A DNA stretch of 51,677 bases. Origin: Akkermansiaceae bacterium. GTDB lineage: Bacteria; Verrucomicrobiota; Verrucomicrobiia; Verrucomicrobiales; Akkermansiaceae. The stretch's first letter is position 1; each line of letters begins with the position of its first letter. The notes beneath the pieces were generated by a model. That model saw only the letters and a list, made by a program, of their open reading frames with translations, was not told the DNA's origin and ran no database searches. A program made the position numbers and the translations under genes. The stretch is taken from assembly GCA_903826205.1 (NCBI GenBank), contig CAIKDP010000051.1:1-51677 (forward strand), read 5' to 3'. This document shows, in pieces, positions 1-9,841 of this stretch.

Positions 1-123
1 GCAGTGATGGATATCGGAGATTCCGGCGCAGGCGTATCGACGCTTTGATTGGGGGTAGAGCGCGACAATGTCGGCGAAGAAAACACGGGAGAACGCGGTA
101 TTCAGTTGTTGCTGTGCGGACAT
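1..123 (-). CDS. N-terminal fragment of an unrecognised protein (runs off the window)
   Basis: An open frame starts at an ATG (complement of 121-123) and stays open to the left edge, giving the first 41 residues (begins MSAQQQLNTAFSRVFF, ends near ISDIHHC). No signal peptide or membrane segment is visible. There is no good Shine-Dalgarno sequence upstream, but many genes in this window also lack one. I do not recognise the family. The frame is short, so it could be a chance ORF. Confidence 0.35.
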   Translation of the reverse strand, partial: MSAQQQLNTAFSRVFFADIVALYPQSKRRYACAGISDIHHC

Positions 124-344
124 GAATTTTTTTGCGCCTAACAGAAATCCAAGCAAGCTTTATTTGCGCTCAGCGGCACTTATTTCGCTCCAGATAACGA
201 TTCCAGGTTTGTCCCACCCACGGTAGCCCGCATCCCCACAAGCTGCCTGCGGCCACCCAGCGACCCGTGTGGGCTGGAGTTTTCATGAGAGTTTTCCACA
301 CCGATCGGAAAAACTCTGATCCGTATCGAAGCATCCGGCCGCGG

Positions 345-1133
345 CTAGTTCGCCATCATCTGCGTGAGCAACGGATTCATGGTGTCGTGCCATACCTCGT
401 AGCCCTTGCGGCTGAGGTGCACGCCGTCACTATACAGGCTGGGCTCGGCTTTGCCATCCGGACCGAGGAACTTCGGACCCATGTCCAAAAAGCGGACGGT
501 CTTGCCGTTGTCGAATTTGGCGGTGAGTTGGTTCACTGACTTGATTTTGCTTTGGTCGTCAGCCTTGGTGGGAAGCAGGGCCAGCAGCAGGATCTTCGAC
601 TGTGGGCATTGTTTACCCAGGTATTTAATCATGTAGTTGATGCCGTAAGCGACTTCCTCGGGCGTGTTGTCGCCCGTGTTATTGATTCCGATCAGCAGCA
701 CGATCACTTTGGGCGAGGTGCCCTTCAATTCGCCGTCGTCGCCTTCCAAACGCATCAGCAAGTTCTGGATCTTGTCGCCGCCACAGCCGAAGTTCACCCC
801 CTGCATGCCGCCATAATACTTCCCGAACATGTCGCCCGGCCAGCCCTGCGTGATGGAATCACCGAGAAAACACAGGCCGATAGGGCCGGCTTTCCGCCGT
901 TCGAAATTCCTCCCGTGGGTGGCCCAAAACCACTTGACGCCCCCGACTGCGGGCTTGGTCGGGTCTTTCGCCGGATTGGGGAAAACCATCGGCTTGTCCG
1001 GCGTGCTGGCCTTGGGTTGTTGCGCCTCCGCCACTCCGGTTGGAGCAAGGCCAGCGATCACTGCGGCGATACCCGTCAGGGTCAACCATTTCTTTGCTGT
1101 CAGTAAAGTGCTGCTTTTCGGGGTGGGATGCAT
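345..1133 (-). CDS. Secreted SGNH/GDSL-type esterase or acetylhydrolase
   Basis: Predicted 262-aa exported hydrolase of the SGNH superfamily. An N-terminal basic stretch and hydrophobic segment (about residues 12-37, ending GVAEA) look like a signal peptide. Block I is GDSITQGW (nucleophile Ser93), block III is GINN (Asn near 151-152), and block V is SDGVHLS (Asp236 and His239), so the catalytic set looks complete. In this phylum such enzymes often de-esterify acylated polysaccharides, or resemble platelet-activating-factor acetylhydrolase; the substrate cannot be read from sequence. It stands alone, separated from hisF by about 290 bp in which I see no gene. Confidence 0.88.
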   Translation of the reverse strand: MHPTPKSSTLLTAKKWLTLTGIAAVIAGLAPTGVAEAQQPKASTPDKPMVFPNPAKDPTKPAVGGVKWFWATHGRNFERRKAGPIGLCFLGDSITQGWPGDMFGKYYGGMQGVNFGCGGDKIQNLLMRLEGDDGELKGTSPKVIVLLIGINNTGDNTPEEVAYGINYMIKYLGKQCPQSKILLLALLPTKADDQSKIKSVNQLTAKFDNGKTVRFLDMGPKFLGPDGKAEPSLYSDGVHLSRKGYEVWHDTMNPLLTQMMAN

Positions 1134-1421
1134 GGGAGGAAGGAAAAGATTTCAGTTTCAAACTTCAAGCATGAAATTCGAAACGAAGAAAAAGCGGTGA
1201 AGAAGTGATTAGGTAAAGACGTGAGGGCGTGAGCAAGCAACGCCGATTCAGGCATGCCATGTTTCGGCTTTGAGGTGTTTGACGCGGCCGAATTCACTCA
1301 CGTTGCCGGTCACGAGTGTCCACGCGGATGTCGGCCCGGCGTTTCTGGCGGAGCTTTTGCAGCAAGTTTGGATTGGCCCGCGCGAGGTGGATGCAACAGG
1401 ATACACCTTCGTGTGTGTATC

Positions 1422-2195
1422 TTAATGCCCCATGACCGGTGGCCGCACCGGGATGCCGTGGGCGGCGAAGTGGCGTTTGGCATCGGCGACGGTATACATG
1501 CCGAAGTGAAAAATGCTGGCGGCGAGCACGGCGTCGGCTTTACCGGCTTCAAGAACTTCCACCATGTGGTCGAGGTTGCCGGCACCGCCACTGGCAATGA
1601 CCGGGATGCCGATGGCGGCGGAAATGGCGGCGGTCAGTTCGATGTCATAGCCGGCCTGGGTGCCATCGGCGTCCATGCTGGTGAGGAGGATTTCGCCGGC
1701 GCCGCGGTTCCAGACTTGTTTGGCCCACTCCACGGCATCGAGACCGACCGGGGTGCGTCCGCCATGGGTGTAAACGCCCCATTTGCCCGGGCCCACGCGT
1801 TTGGCATCGATGGCCACCACGATGCATTGACTGCCAAAGGCCTTGGCTCCGGCATCGACGAGGTCGGGGTGCTTGACGGCGGCGGTGTTGATGCCGACTT
1901 TATCGGCGCCGGCGAGGAGCATGGCGCGCATGTCTTCGACGGAGCGGATGCCACCGCCGACGGTCAGGGGGATAAAGCAGTGCTCGGCGGTGCGGCGGAC
2001 CACATCGACCATGGTGCGGCGGTGGTCCGAGGACGCCGTGATATCGAGAAAGACCAACTCATCGGCCTGCTGGGCGTTGTAGGCCAAGGCACATTCAACG
2101 GGGTCGCCGGCATCGATGAGATCGACGAAATTGACGCCTTTGACGACGCGCCCGTCAGTGACGTCGAGGCACGGGATGATGCGTTTGGCCAGCAC
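1422..2195 (-). CDS. hisF: Imidazole glycerol phosphate synthase, cyclase subunit HisF
   Basis: 257-aa (beta/alpha)8 barrel, full length for the family. HisF uses ammonia from the HisH glutaminase to turn PRFAR into imidazole glycerol phosphate and AICAR, in histidine biosynthesis in the cytoplasm. The sequence opens [11 protein letters not shown] with catalytic Asp11; the second catalytic Asp130 lies in VVAIDAKR; phosphate-binding loops are seen as TVGGGIRS and VIASGGAGN. It lies 9 bp downstream of rpmE2 on the same strand, so the two are probably cotranscribed. hisH and the other his genes are not in the window. Several long ORFs on the opposite strand are shadows of this GC-rich gene. Confidence 0.97.
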   Translation of the reverse strand: MLAKRIIPCLDVTDGRVVKGVNFVDLIDAGDPVECALAYNAQQADELVFLDITASSDHRRTMVDVVRRTAEHCFIPLTVGGGIRSVEDMRAMLLAGADKVGINTAAVKHPDLVDAGAKAFGSQCIVVAIDAKRVGPGKWGVYTHGGRTPVGLDAVEWAKQVWNRGAGEILLTSMDADGTQAGYDIELTAAISAAIGIPVIASGGAGNLDHMVEVLEAGKADAVLAASIFHFGMYTVADAKRHFAAHGIPVRPPVMGH

Positions 2196-2204
2196 GAGTC
2201 AGGC

Positions 2205-2474
2205 TCAGTCGAGCTTGGGCTTGCCGACGCGGCGGACGACGCCGAAACGTTTTTGGAATTTGTCGATGCGGCCTTCGGTATCCACAAACTGGTTTTGGCC
2301 CGTATAGAAGGGATGGGAGGCGGAGGTGACGCCGATGGAGATGAGGCTGTGCTCGACGCCGTCGATGATTTCCTTGCGTTCCGAGGTCTTGGTGGAACGC
2401 GAGACGAAGCGACTGCCGGTGCTCATGTCCACGAACACGACCGGATTGTATTTGGGATGGATGTCCTTTTTCAT
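2205..2474 (-). CDS. rpmE2: Ribosomal protein bL31, type B (zinc-free)
   Basis: 89-aa large-subunit ribosomal protein. It begins MKKDIHPKYNPVVF and carries the family block SASHPFYTG followed by GRIDKFQKRFG. It lacks the CxxC zinc-binding pairs of type A L31, so it is the type B form, which in several bacteria replaces the zinc-containing paralogue under zinc limitation. No Zur-box-like palindrome is obvious upstream, so it may simply be the only L31 here. It is the first gene of a likely two-gene unit with hisF. Confidence 0.95.
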   Translation of the reverse strand: MKKDIHPKYNPVVFVDMSTGSRFVSRSTKTSERKEIIDGVEHSLISIGVTSASHPFYTGQNQFVDTEGRIDKFQKRFGVVRRVGKPKLD

Positions 2475-2724
2475 AGGGAGGGGGGGCTCTCACCACGTTT
2501 CCGACGCGGCGGGCAGGCGAGAATGCTTGAGAAAACGGCGCTGTCAAGCCAGCATCGAAAATATGCGGACAAAAAATCCCGTGGTTCGGCTCTGGCTTGA
2601 AGCCTCTGTGCCTGATGGGGAGGCGTCGGTTGGCCTTAAGCTGCCATTCCAGAAAATGGCCAATTATCGGGTTGGCAATTATTTGAGTCGCTTTTCCGCA
2701 GGGAGGTGCTATGGTCCCCTCGTT

Positions 2725-3036
2725 ATGGCAACCCCCACGAAACGCACACGATTTTCCCGACGACTACCGGATCATGTCACCGATGAGTTGGTGACCGTCT
2801 TGACGGAAAAGAAAATATTCGGTTTTAATGATTTGTTCGAGCGGGTGTTTGCGAATTTGAAACTGCGCAATGCGGTGAGCGGTGGGGAGGAAATGCTGCG
2901 GTTGCGGGCCTATGAGAAGTTGCAGAATCTGGTGACCCGTGGTCTTGTGGAGAAAATTGGCAAGGAATACAAGGGGACCTCGCGGGTGCATGAGGCATCG
3001 AGTGTTTTCATGGCCGCCCAAGTCGAGGTGGAGTGA
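2725..3036 (+). CDS. Small basic protein, possibly winged-helix, unknown function
   Basis: 103-aa protein beginning MATPTKRTRFSRRLPDHV. It is Lys/Arg-rich at the N-terminus, and the C-terminal half (LRAYEKLQNLVTRGLVEKIGK) has the look of a winged helix; that is an impression, not a family match. Start choice is uncertain. A GGGAGG at 2701-2706 lies 18 bases upstream, too far for ideal spacing, and the frame is also open upstream with an ATG at 2656. A stem-loop followed by a T run sits 20-60 bases downstream, which supports a real transcription unit. It is not in an operon with nuoA, because the terminator separates them. Confidence 0.7.
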   Translation: MATPTKRTRFSRRLPDHVTDELVTVLTEKKIFGFNDLFERVFANLKLRNAVSGGEEMLRLRAYEKLQNLVTRGLVEKIGKEYKGTSRVHEASSVFMAAQVEVE

Positions 3037-3057
3037 CCGTTCTACCAAGGTGATTCG

Positions 3058-3094
3058 TGAAAAAGACCGCGCCCGCAGGGGAGGCGGTTTTTTT
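3058..3094 (+). terminator. Rho-independent terminator after the small basic gene
   Basis: ACCGC (3066-3070) pairs with GCGGT (3084-3088), with a nested CCC/GGG, followed by seven T residues (3088-3094). It lies just after the stop at 3036 and before nuoA, so it ends the upstream unit. Confidence 0.65.
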
Positions 3095-3147
3095 ATTGAT
3101 CCGCGGGGGCGGCCGGACTATGACCCTTGCAGCCCCGTTGCCACGCC

Positions 3148-3519
<372 letters not shown>

Positions 3520-3521
3520 GG

Positions 3522-4241
3522 TCAGGCACTGCCGGGGACACGGCGGGCCTGTTCTTCGATGAAGATTTCCGCGAGGCGGAAGCAGCGGCGGGCCAACTCG
3601 CGGGCGTCTTGATCGCCGATGAGAGCGATGCCTTCCTCACTGACTTCGGCGAGAAAGATTTTCCATGCCTTGAGGGAGAGGGTTTCCGGATCGATTTTCG
3701 TACGAACCGATTGCTGGCGCGGGGATGCTTGCGGGCCACGTGGTGGTGCGGGCGACACCGGGGCCGTCACCTCGGCAGCGGCATGGGCGGCATGGGATTC
3801 CTCCGGGGGTGCGGCATGCGCGCTGGCGACCGGGGCCTTGCCCTTGCGGCGCCGGCGTTTGCGCTTACCCTCCGAGGAGGCCGCGCCACCGCCTGCGGGG
3901 GCTTCGGGTTCCGGCCAGTCACTCTGGGATGTTAGGGGAGCGTCGGACGCAGCGAGCTTGGGACTTGACGTTGGCGTTGCCAATTCGTCCCCATGGAAGG
4001 AGGCGGGCCGGACCTCTTGTCTGGCCTCCACGACGGCGGGCAGGATGGACGCGCCACGGGAAGAAGTGGGCCCCACCTCTTGCCCGGCATCGGCAGCGGG
4101 GGGTACCGTGGCGGACTCAGGGGGAGCCGTGGCAATATTATTGCCAGGATGGGTTTTCGGGCGTGGTTTGGAGATCCGGCGCGCGGCGGGGGTGGAGGAA
4201 GGGCCTTCCGGTGGGCGGTCGGCGGATTTTTTATCGCTCAT
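3522..4241 (-). CDS. Ala/Pro-rich low-complexity protein with conserved C-terminus
   Basis: About 239 aa from the ATG at 4241 (MSDKKSADRPP); an ATG at 4262 would add seven residues. Residues 1-170 are low-complexity Pro/Ala/Ser/Glu with a strongly basic patch GKRKRRRRKGK near the middle, as in RNA-binding tails of RNase E or translation factors. The last 60 residues look ordered (TLSLKAWKIFLAEVSEEG, then ARELARRCFRLAEIFI). I do not recognise the family. It follows the pseudopilin gene on the same strand by 75 bp, so it may be the last gene of the secretion operon, but no functional link is visible. Confidence 0.72.
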   Translation of the reverse strand: MSDKKSADRPPEGPSSTPAARRISKPRPKTHPGNNIATAPPESATVPPAADAGQEVGPTSSRGASILPAVVEARQEVRPASFHGDELATPTSSPKLAASDAPLTSQSDWPEPEAPAGGGAASSEGKRKRRRRKGKAPVASAHAAPPEESHAAHAAAEVTAPVSPAPPRGPQASPRQQSVRTKIDPETLSLKAWKIFLAEVSEEGIALIGDQDARELARRCFRLAEIFIEEQARRVPGSA

Positions 4242-4316
4242 GGAGAAAGAGGGGCCAGCCAAGCGGGTTGTATTGGGCTGGCGCTGGCGGGTGGTGTGAG
4301 GGGTCGGCGCGAGGGC

Positions 4317-4865
4317 TCAGAGGTTGCGAATGTCGTCGCGATTGTTTTTGTCCCTTGGATTGTCGGGATTGGTTTTACCGTCCTTGCCGGCCGACCAGAG
4401 GTCGAAGTCCGGGTTTTGGGCGTTGGCGCCTTTGCGGTAGAAGTATTCGTTACCCCAAGGATCGAGAATGCGGGCGGCCTGGCCAGTGCCTTCAATCCAA
4501 CCTTGCTTATTGTTGTCCGGATCGAGTTCGGTGAGGTAGGTTTTCTGATCGATGTCGGCTTTGGGACCGGAGCCGTTGCGATTGGAATCCCAGAACAGAT
4601 CGTTGAAGATCTCATTGGTCATGTGTTTTCCATCCGCGGGGCTGTTGTCACTTTTGCCCGGATAGGTCCCTTGATCCATCTTGAAATCTTCGCAGGCCTT
4701 GGCGAGCAACTTGAGTTGGAGCTCGGCCTTGGAGCGGTTCTGTTTGTCCTTGATGAAGCGCGTACCCATCATGATCAACCCGGTCAGGATGACGATGATA
4801 GTGATGGTGGCCAGCATCTCAATGAGCGTGAATCCATTGCGGATACGGGGTGACGAGGCGTTCAT
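4317..4865 (-). CDS. Type II secretion GspG-like pseudopilin
   Basis: 182-aa prepilin. After a short basic leader (MNASSPRIRNG) the class III signal continues FTLIEMLATITIIVIL: cleavage is expected after Gly11, and the Glu at position +5 is present. The hydrophobic helix is followed by a globular domain with DPWGNEYFYRKG, the conserved GspG-type block near the calcium site, then a Asp/Asn-rich C-terminus. It follows GspF by 48 bp in the same operon. The peptidase (GspO/PilD) and secretin are not in the window. A type IV pilin-like role is possible, but the DPWG block favours a pseudopilin. Confidence 0.9.
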   Translation of the reverse strand: MNASSPRIRNGFTLIEMLATITIIVILTGLIMMGTRFIKDKQNRSKAELQLKLLAKACEDFKMDQGTYPGKSDNSPADGKHMTNEIFNDLFWDSNRNGSGPKADIDQKTYLTELDPDNNKQGWIEGTGQAARILDPWGNEYFYRKGANAQNPDFDLWSAGKDGKTNPDNPRDKNNRDDIRNL

Positions 4866-4913
4866 GAGGGCTGTGGAATTGGGAATGGCGGGCGGCAGGA
4901 TCTCAGGTTGGGC

Positions 4914-6194
4914 TTATTGGCCCATCGTTGTGATGATCTTGATCAAAGGCAGGAACAACGCGAAGACCACGGAACCGACGACCAAGGCCAGGATCACGAT
5001 CATGATCGGCTCGAGGATGGAGGTGAGGGCGGTCACGGCGTTGTCCACTTCATCGTCATAGACATCGGCGATTTTGAGGAGCATTTCAGGCAGTTGGCCG
5101 GTTTCCTCACCGACATCGACCATGGAAATGACCATGTTGGGGAAGACTCCGGAGGCTTGCAGGGGAGTGACAATGGTTTCGCCCTCCTTGACGGCTTCGT
5201 GGACTTTTTCGATAGCCCCGGAGATGATGACATTACCTGCGGTGTCACGAGTGATGTTGAGGGCTTGCAGGATCGGGACACCGGAAGTGACGAGGGTGCC
5301 GAGGGTACGGGAGAAGCGGGAGACCGCATTTTTGCGTTGGATATCGCCGAACACCGGCAATTTGAGTTTGAGGGTATCGATGGCAATGCGGCCTTTTTTG
5401 CCGCGACCCCAGAGATTGAAGAGGAAGACGCCAAAGCCAAAGACAAGGAAAGCAAAGACCGCATTGGGTACACCAAAGGGTGCGGAGATGAAGAAATTGG
5501 AGATACCAAAGACGACTTTGGAAATACCCGGCAGCTCGGCATTGTCCATTTCAGCGAACATCGTCTCAAACTTGGGCACGATGAAAATCATCAGGAAGGT
5601 GAGAATGGCGATGGCGATGAACATGACGATCACCGGGTAAACCATCGCTGAAACGATCTTGTTTTTGAGCTTTTGGGCTTTTTCCTGATATTCGGCGAGG
5701 CGGTTGAGGACGACTTCGAGGACACCGCCGAGTTCACCGGCTTTGACCATGTTGACGTAGAGTTTGTTATAAATGCGCGGGTGTTGGGCGAGCGACTCGG
5801 AGAAGGTGGCACCGGATTGGACGGAATCGGCAAGGGCGCTGATGGTGGCGCGCAACACGGGGGTGGGTTCTTGTTTGCCGAGCACCGTGAGGCTGCGCAG
5901 CAAGGGCAGGCCGGAATCGATGAGCGTGGCAAGCTGGCGGGTGAAAATCATCAGGTTCTTCGGCTTGATGCGGCCACCGGTCTGACCTTTGGCAGCAGCG
6001 CCGGACCCACCTTTGGCCTTGGCGGGTTTCTTGAGTTTGGCCGCGCCTTTGCCTTTCCCTTCCTCGATGATTTGAGTTGGATAAAGCCCCTGAATGCGGA
6101 GTTTCTGGATGGCTTCCGCTTCGTCGGTGGCGGAAACGATGCCGGTGGTTTGCTCACCTTTGGAGTCAAGCGCGGAGTATTGGAAATTGGCCAT
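4914..6194 (-). CDS. Type II secretion/type IV pilus inner-membrane platform protein GspF/PilC
   Basis: 426-aa polytopic protein. It begins MANFQYSALDSKGEQTTG, the usual GspF N-terminal domain, followed by a Lys/Ala/Gly-rich linker (about residues 47-75). Two T2SSF domains follow (from FTRQLATLIDSGLPLL and from FSRTLGTLVTSGVPIL), each with the LxSGxP signature. Hydrophobic segments lie near 200-225, 250-270 and 395-420. GspF anchors the cytoplasmic ATPase and helps push pseudopilins out of the membrane. It lies between the ATPase and pseudopilin genes in one operon. Confidence 0.95.
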   Translation of the reverse strand: MANFQYSALDSKGEQTTGIVSATDEAEAIQKLRIQGLYPTQIIEEGKGKGAAKLKKPAKAKGGSGAAAKGQTGGRIKPKNLMIFTRQLATLIDSGLPLLRSLTVLGKQEPTPVLRATISALADSVQSGATFSESLAQHPRIYNKLYVNMVKAGELGGVLEVVLNRLAEYQEKAQKLKNKIVSAMVYPVIVMFIAIAILTFLMIFIVPKFETMFAEMDNAELPGISKVVFGISNFFISAPFGVPNAVFAFLVFGFGVFLFNLWGRGKKGRIAIDTLKLKLPVFGDIQRKNAVSRFSRTLGTLVTSGVPILQALNITRDTAGNVIISGAIEKVHEAVKEGETIVTPLQASGVFPNMVISMVDVGEETGQLPEMLLKIADVYDDEVDNAVTALTSILEPIMIVILALVVGSVVFALFLPLIKIITTMGQ

Positions 6195-6270
6195 GGCTGA
6201 GGGGGGTGCAGTGGATTAAAGCGGTTGGACGGGGGGAATGCGAACGGAAAATTCGATTGGTGGAAGGAAA

Positions 6271-7941
6271 TCAGGTGTATTTGAGCACTTCTTCGATGGT
6301 GGTGGTGCCGAGGTAAATATTGCGGAGGCCGTCTTCGCGGAGCGTGTTCATGCCGAGTTCCATGGCCTTTTGTTTGATGACGACGGTGGGCGCGCGGCCG
6401 GTGATGAGGTCGCGGATCGGGTCGGTGATATTCAACAGTTCATAGAGCCCGCGGCGTCCGCGATAACCGGATTGGCCGCAAATATCACACCCGGCCCCGG
6501 TGAAGAAATTTTTGTCGCCGAGTTCGTGGGGGGAGATGCCTAACTGGCCGAGGATCGCCTCATTGGGTTCGTAGGGGGCGCGGCAATCTTTGCAGATGGT
6601 CCGCACGAGGCGCTGGGCGAGCACACCTTCCAGCGAAGCGGAGACGAGGAATGGCTCGCAGCCCATGTCGATGAGGCGGGTGATGGCACCCGCGGAATCG
6701 TTGGTATGGAGGGTGGAGAGGACCAAATGGCCGGTGAGCGCGGCTTGAATGGCGATGGTGGCGGTTTCCTTGTCGCGCATTTCCCCGATCATGATGCGGT
6801 CCGGGTCTTGGCGCAGGAAGGCGCGGAGGATGCGCGGGAAATCCAGGCCAATGGCATCATTGATGGGGATTTGGATGATGCCGTCGATGTCATATTCGAC
6901 GGGATCCTCGGCGGTCAGGAGCTTGGACTCGATGGTGTTGATGCGGCGCAGGGCGGCGTAGAGGGTGGTGGTCTTGCCGGCTCCGGTGGGACCGGTGACG
7001 ATGAAGATGCCGTTGGGTTTCTCGATCGTCTCGGTGATGTAGGTGTAGATATTGTCGGGCAGGCCGAGGTTCTCCAGCGTCAGATTGACCGACGAGCGGT
7101 CCAACACGCGGAGCACGACCGATTCGCCATGGTGGGTGGGCAGGGTGGAGACGCGCATGTCCACCATTTTTTCGCCGACTTGTTTGACGATGCGGCCGTC
7201 CTGCGGGAGGCGGCGCTCGGCGATGTTCATGTTGGACATGACCTTGACGCGCGAAATGATCGGCAACGCGAGGTGGACCGGCGGCGGGGCCATTTCGTAG
7301 AGGGCACCGTCGACGCGGTAACGGATTTTAAAATCCTTTTCGAAGGGTTCGAAGTGGATGTCCGAGGCTTTTTCCTTGATCGCCTGATAGAGGACGAGAT
7401 CGACGTAGCGGATGATGGGGGCTGAGTTGGCTTCGGCTTCGAGGTTGGCGGCGTTGACGGCATCACTGCTCAGTTCGAGTTGGCTGAGGATATCCTCCAT
7501 CGCTTTGCCATCGCCGCCGTAGCACTCGTTGATTTTTTGCTCCACGAGGTAGTCCGGGGCGACCATGACATGGATTTCGCGGCCGAGGGCAAAGCGGAGG
7601 TCTTCGACGGTTTGCGGGTTGAGCGGGTCGACCAACACGACGTAGAGGCCGGTCTCGTCAAATTTGATAGGCAGGGCGCCGTGGAGGCGGGCGGTACCGG
7701 CCGGGACCAAGGCCAGCAGGGCTTCGGGCGGGGTCCAATTGCGGATGGGAAAGACTTCCGTGCCAAGTTCGGACGCGACGATGGGCCAGACATCATCGCG
7801 GGATTGGATGATCTGGAAATCGGCGAGGATTTCCGCGACTTCCTTGCCGCTGTGTTCGATTTCGACGAGGATATCCTGCGCCAACGAGCGATCAATGAGG
7901 CCGCGGGCTTGAAAAAGATCAATGAGCTGGTTGTGGTCCAT
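6271..7941 (-). CDS. GspE/PilB-family secretion ATPase (copy 1)
   Basis: 556-aa cytoplasmic ATPase. An N-terminal T2SSE_N/MshEN region (residues 1-150) precedes the motor domain. Visible motifs: the Asp box (RVKVMSNMNIAERRLPQDGR, ending about 250), Walker A GPTGAGKTTT near 317-326, Walker B region RIMIGEMRD, His box TGHLVLSTLHTND, and a zinc-binding set (CKDC and CDICG, then GYRGRRGLYELL) typical of PilB/GspE rather than PilT. It would power pseudopilus assembly through GspF, encoded next to it. A second ATPase gene lies 52 bp upstream. Confidence 0.95.
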   Translation of the reverse strand: MDHNQLIDLFQARGLIDRSLAQDILVEIEHSGKEVAEILADFQIIQSRDDVWPIVASELGTEVFPIRNWTPPEALLALVPAGTARLHGALPIKFDETGLYVVLVDPLNPQTVEDLRFALGREIHVMVAPDYLVEQKINECYGGDGKAMEDILSQLELSSDAVNAANLEAEANSAPIIRYVDLVLYQAIKEKASDIHFEPFEKDFKIRYRVDGALYEMAPPPVHLALPIISRVKVMSNMNIAERRLPQDGRIVKQVGEKMVDMRVSTLPTHHGESVVLRVLDRSSVNLTLENLGLPDNIYTYITETIEKPNGIFIVTGPTGAGKTTTLYAALRRINTIESKLLTAEDPVEYDIDGIIQIPINDAIGLDFPRILRAFLRQDPDRIMIGEMRDKETATIAIQAALTGHLVLSTLHTNDSAGAITRLIDMGCEPFLVSASLEGVLAQRLVRTICKDCRAPYEPNEAILGQLGISPHELGDKNFFTGAGCDICGQSGYRGRRGLYELLNITDPIRDLITGRAPTVVIKQKAMELGMNTLREDGLRNIYLGTTTIEEVLKYT

Positions 7942-7993
7942 GGAGCGTAAGAGGAAGCACTAAATTTGATGCATGAAATTTGAGACTGGTGGT

Positions 7994-9673
7994 TCAATCG
8001 GCATCTGACATGGTGGCATGGACGACCTCACTGCCGGAGGTCAGGCCAGCGAGCACCTTGCGGATCCCGTCTTCGCGCAGGGTGCGCATGCCCAGTTCGC
8101 GGGCGCGGCGGCGGAGCTGGGTGGTGGTCAGGCCGGTGTTGATCATCTGGCGGACTTCGTCATCGATCAAAAACAATTCGAAGATGCCCATGCGCCCGCG
8201 GTAGCCATTGCCACGGCATTTTTCACAACCGACCGGGCTGAAGATGGTGGCATCCGCGACGCGGCCCGCATCGAGCGAGAGGGCGCGCATTTCCTTTTCG
8301 GTGAGGTCCGCGGGTCCCTTGCACAGCGGGCAGAGCTTGCGGACCAGACGCTGGGCGAGCACGGCGCGCACGGCGGAGGCAATCAGGAACGGCTTGACCC
8401 CGATATCGGCGAGGCGGGCGATGGCCGACGGCGCATCATTGGTATGGAGGGTGGAAAAGACCAAGTGGCCGGTGAGCGAGGCATTGATGGCGATGTTGGC
8501 GGTTTCCGCGTCGCGAATTTCCCCGATCATGATAATGTTAGGGGCCTGACGCAGCATGGCGCGAAGGGCCGCGGCGAAGGTCATGCCGATATCGGTCTTG
8601 ACCATGACTTGGTTGATGCCCGGCAATTCATACTCGATGGGATCTTCCACGGTGATGATTTTCTTGTCCGGCCGGTTGATGACATTGAGGCAGGCGTAAA
8701 GGGTGGTGGTCTTGCCGGAACCGGTGGGGCCGGTGACTAACAGAATGCCATCCGGCAACCCGAGCAGCTGCTCAAACACCGTCTGATCGTCGGAGAAAAA
8801 TCCCAACTCGGGGAGCCCGAGCAACAAGGCGGTTTTGTCCAGAATACGCATGACGATGGACTCGCCATGATTCGAGGGGACGGAGGACACGCGCAGATCC
8901 ACTTCCCTTTCGCCCATCTTCAACTGGATGCGGCCGTCCTGCGGCAGACGTTTTTCGGCGATGGACATCGTGCCGCTCATCACCTTCAGGCGGGCGATGA
9001 TGGCCGGCAGGAGTTTTTTCGGGTGGTTGTCCACCTCGACGAGTTTGCCATCCAGGCGGTAGCGGATGCGCACGGAGGTTTCGAGTGGCTCGATGTGAAT
9101 ATCGGAGGCCCGCAGGCGGAACGCCTCGGTGAGGGTCTGGAAAACCAGCCGGATGATGGGAGCATCGTCGCCCTCCAGACCCGCTTCCACGTCGCCGGTG
9201 GTGATCGAGAGACCGGCCAGCGGATCGCTCGCCTTGCTCACGTCTACGCCATAAATCTGGCTCAGATGTTGGTCAATATCCTTGGGGGTCGCACAGGCAA
9301 GATTGATTTGCCGTCCGATCACGTGCGGCAGACTGTCGAGCAATTCAAAATCGAGCAGGTCCGCCACGGCCACGGTGAGATAAAGCCCGTCGTCCTGCAC
9401 CGGAATGACCCGGTAGCGCTTGGCCACCTCGTCGGTGATGGTTTCAGTGATGGCCAGATCGAAGGTGAAATCGGCGAGCCTGACAAACGGGATGCCGGCA
9501 TTGGCGGCAAGCGTGCGGGCCACGTCCTCTTGTGTTAGATTGGTGGAGGCAAGCAGTTGGTCGATGAGCGAATCCCTGCCGGAGAGGGTGTTGCGCGCGT
9601 TGGCGATCTGCTCGGCACTCACCAAGCCGGCTTCGGCGAGCAAATCCGCTAGGTAATCTTCGTTGGAAAACAC
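7994..9673 (-). CDS. GspE/PilB-family secretion ATPase (copy 2, GTG start)
   Basis: 559-aa paralogue of the neighbouring ATPase with the same layout: MshEN-like N-terminus, Walker A GPTGSGKTTT, IIMIGEIRD, TGHLVFSTLHTND, and cysteine pairs CPLC and CEKCRGNGYRGRMG. It starts with GTG (complement of 9671-9673, residues VFSNEDYLADLL) and is the first gene of the operon 9673-4317. The two copies differ throughout the N-terminal third, so this is an old duplication. They may form a mixed hexamer or serve different machines; nothing in the sequence decides this. Neither looks like a PilT retraction ATPase, because both keep the extended N-terminus and zinc motif. Confidence 0.94.
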   Translation of the reverse strand: MFSNEDYLADLLAEAGLVSAEQIANARNTLSGRDSLIDQLLASTNLTQEDVARTLAANAGIPFVRLADFTFDLAITETITDEVAKRYRVIPVQDDGLYLTVAVADLLDFELLDSLPHVIGRQINLACATPKDIDQHLSQIYGVDVSKASDPLAGLSITTGDVEAGLEGDDAPIIRLVFQTLTEAFRLRASDIHIEPLETSVRIRYRLDGKLVEVDNHPKKLLPAIIARLKVMSGTMSIAEKRLPQDGRIQLKMGEREVDLRVSSVPSNHGESIVMRILDKTALLLGLPELGFFSDDQTVFEQLLGLPDGILLVTGPTGSGKTTTLYACLNVINRPDKKIITVEDPIEYELPGINQVMVKTDIGMTFAAALRAMLRQAPNIIMIGEIRDAETANIAINASLTGHLVFSTLHTNDAPSAIARLADIGVKPFLIASAVRAVLAQRLVRKLCPLCKGPADLTEKEMRALSLDAGRVADATIFSPVGCEKCRGNGYRGRMGIFELFLIDDEVRQMINTGLTTTQLRRRARELGMRTLREDGIRKVLAGLTSGSEVVHATMSDAD

Positions 9674-9841
9674 GGTGTTTGGAGTCCTGATTGGGGCTTC
9701 ACGCCAACGCCGGCAAACACTCGCCGCGCGTCGCGTGTCGCAGACTCGTCAAGCCGGCCCCGCCTGTCAAGCTGGCAGGCACGAAGAATGCAACGCATTT
9801 AGCCGCGCCGGGCAAGCGACGCTACGATGTAGGTATCATGC

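Noticed and set aside
1254-2600. Long plus-strand frame of 448 codons
   Set aside because: It is antisense to hisF and rpmE2, both certain genes. The peptide is Gly/Asp/Ala-rich with no family, typical of shadow frames in GC-rich DNA.
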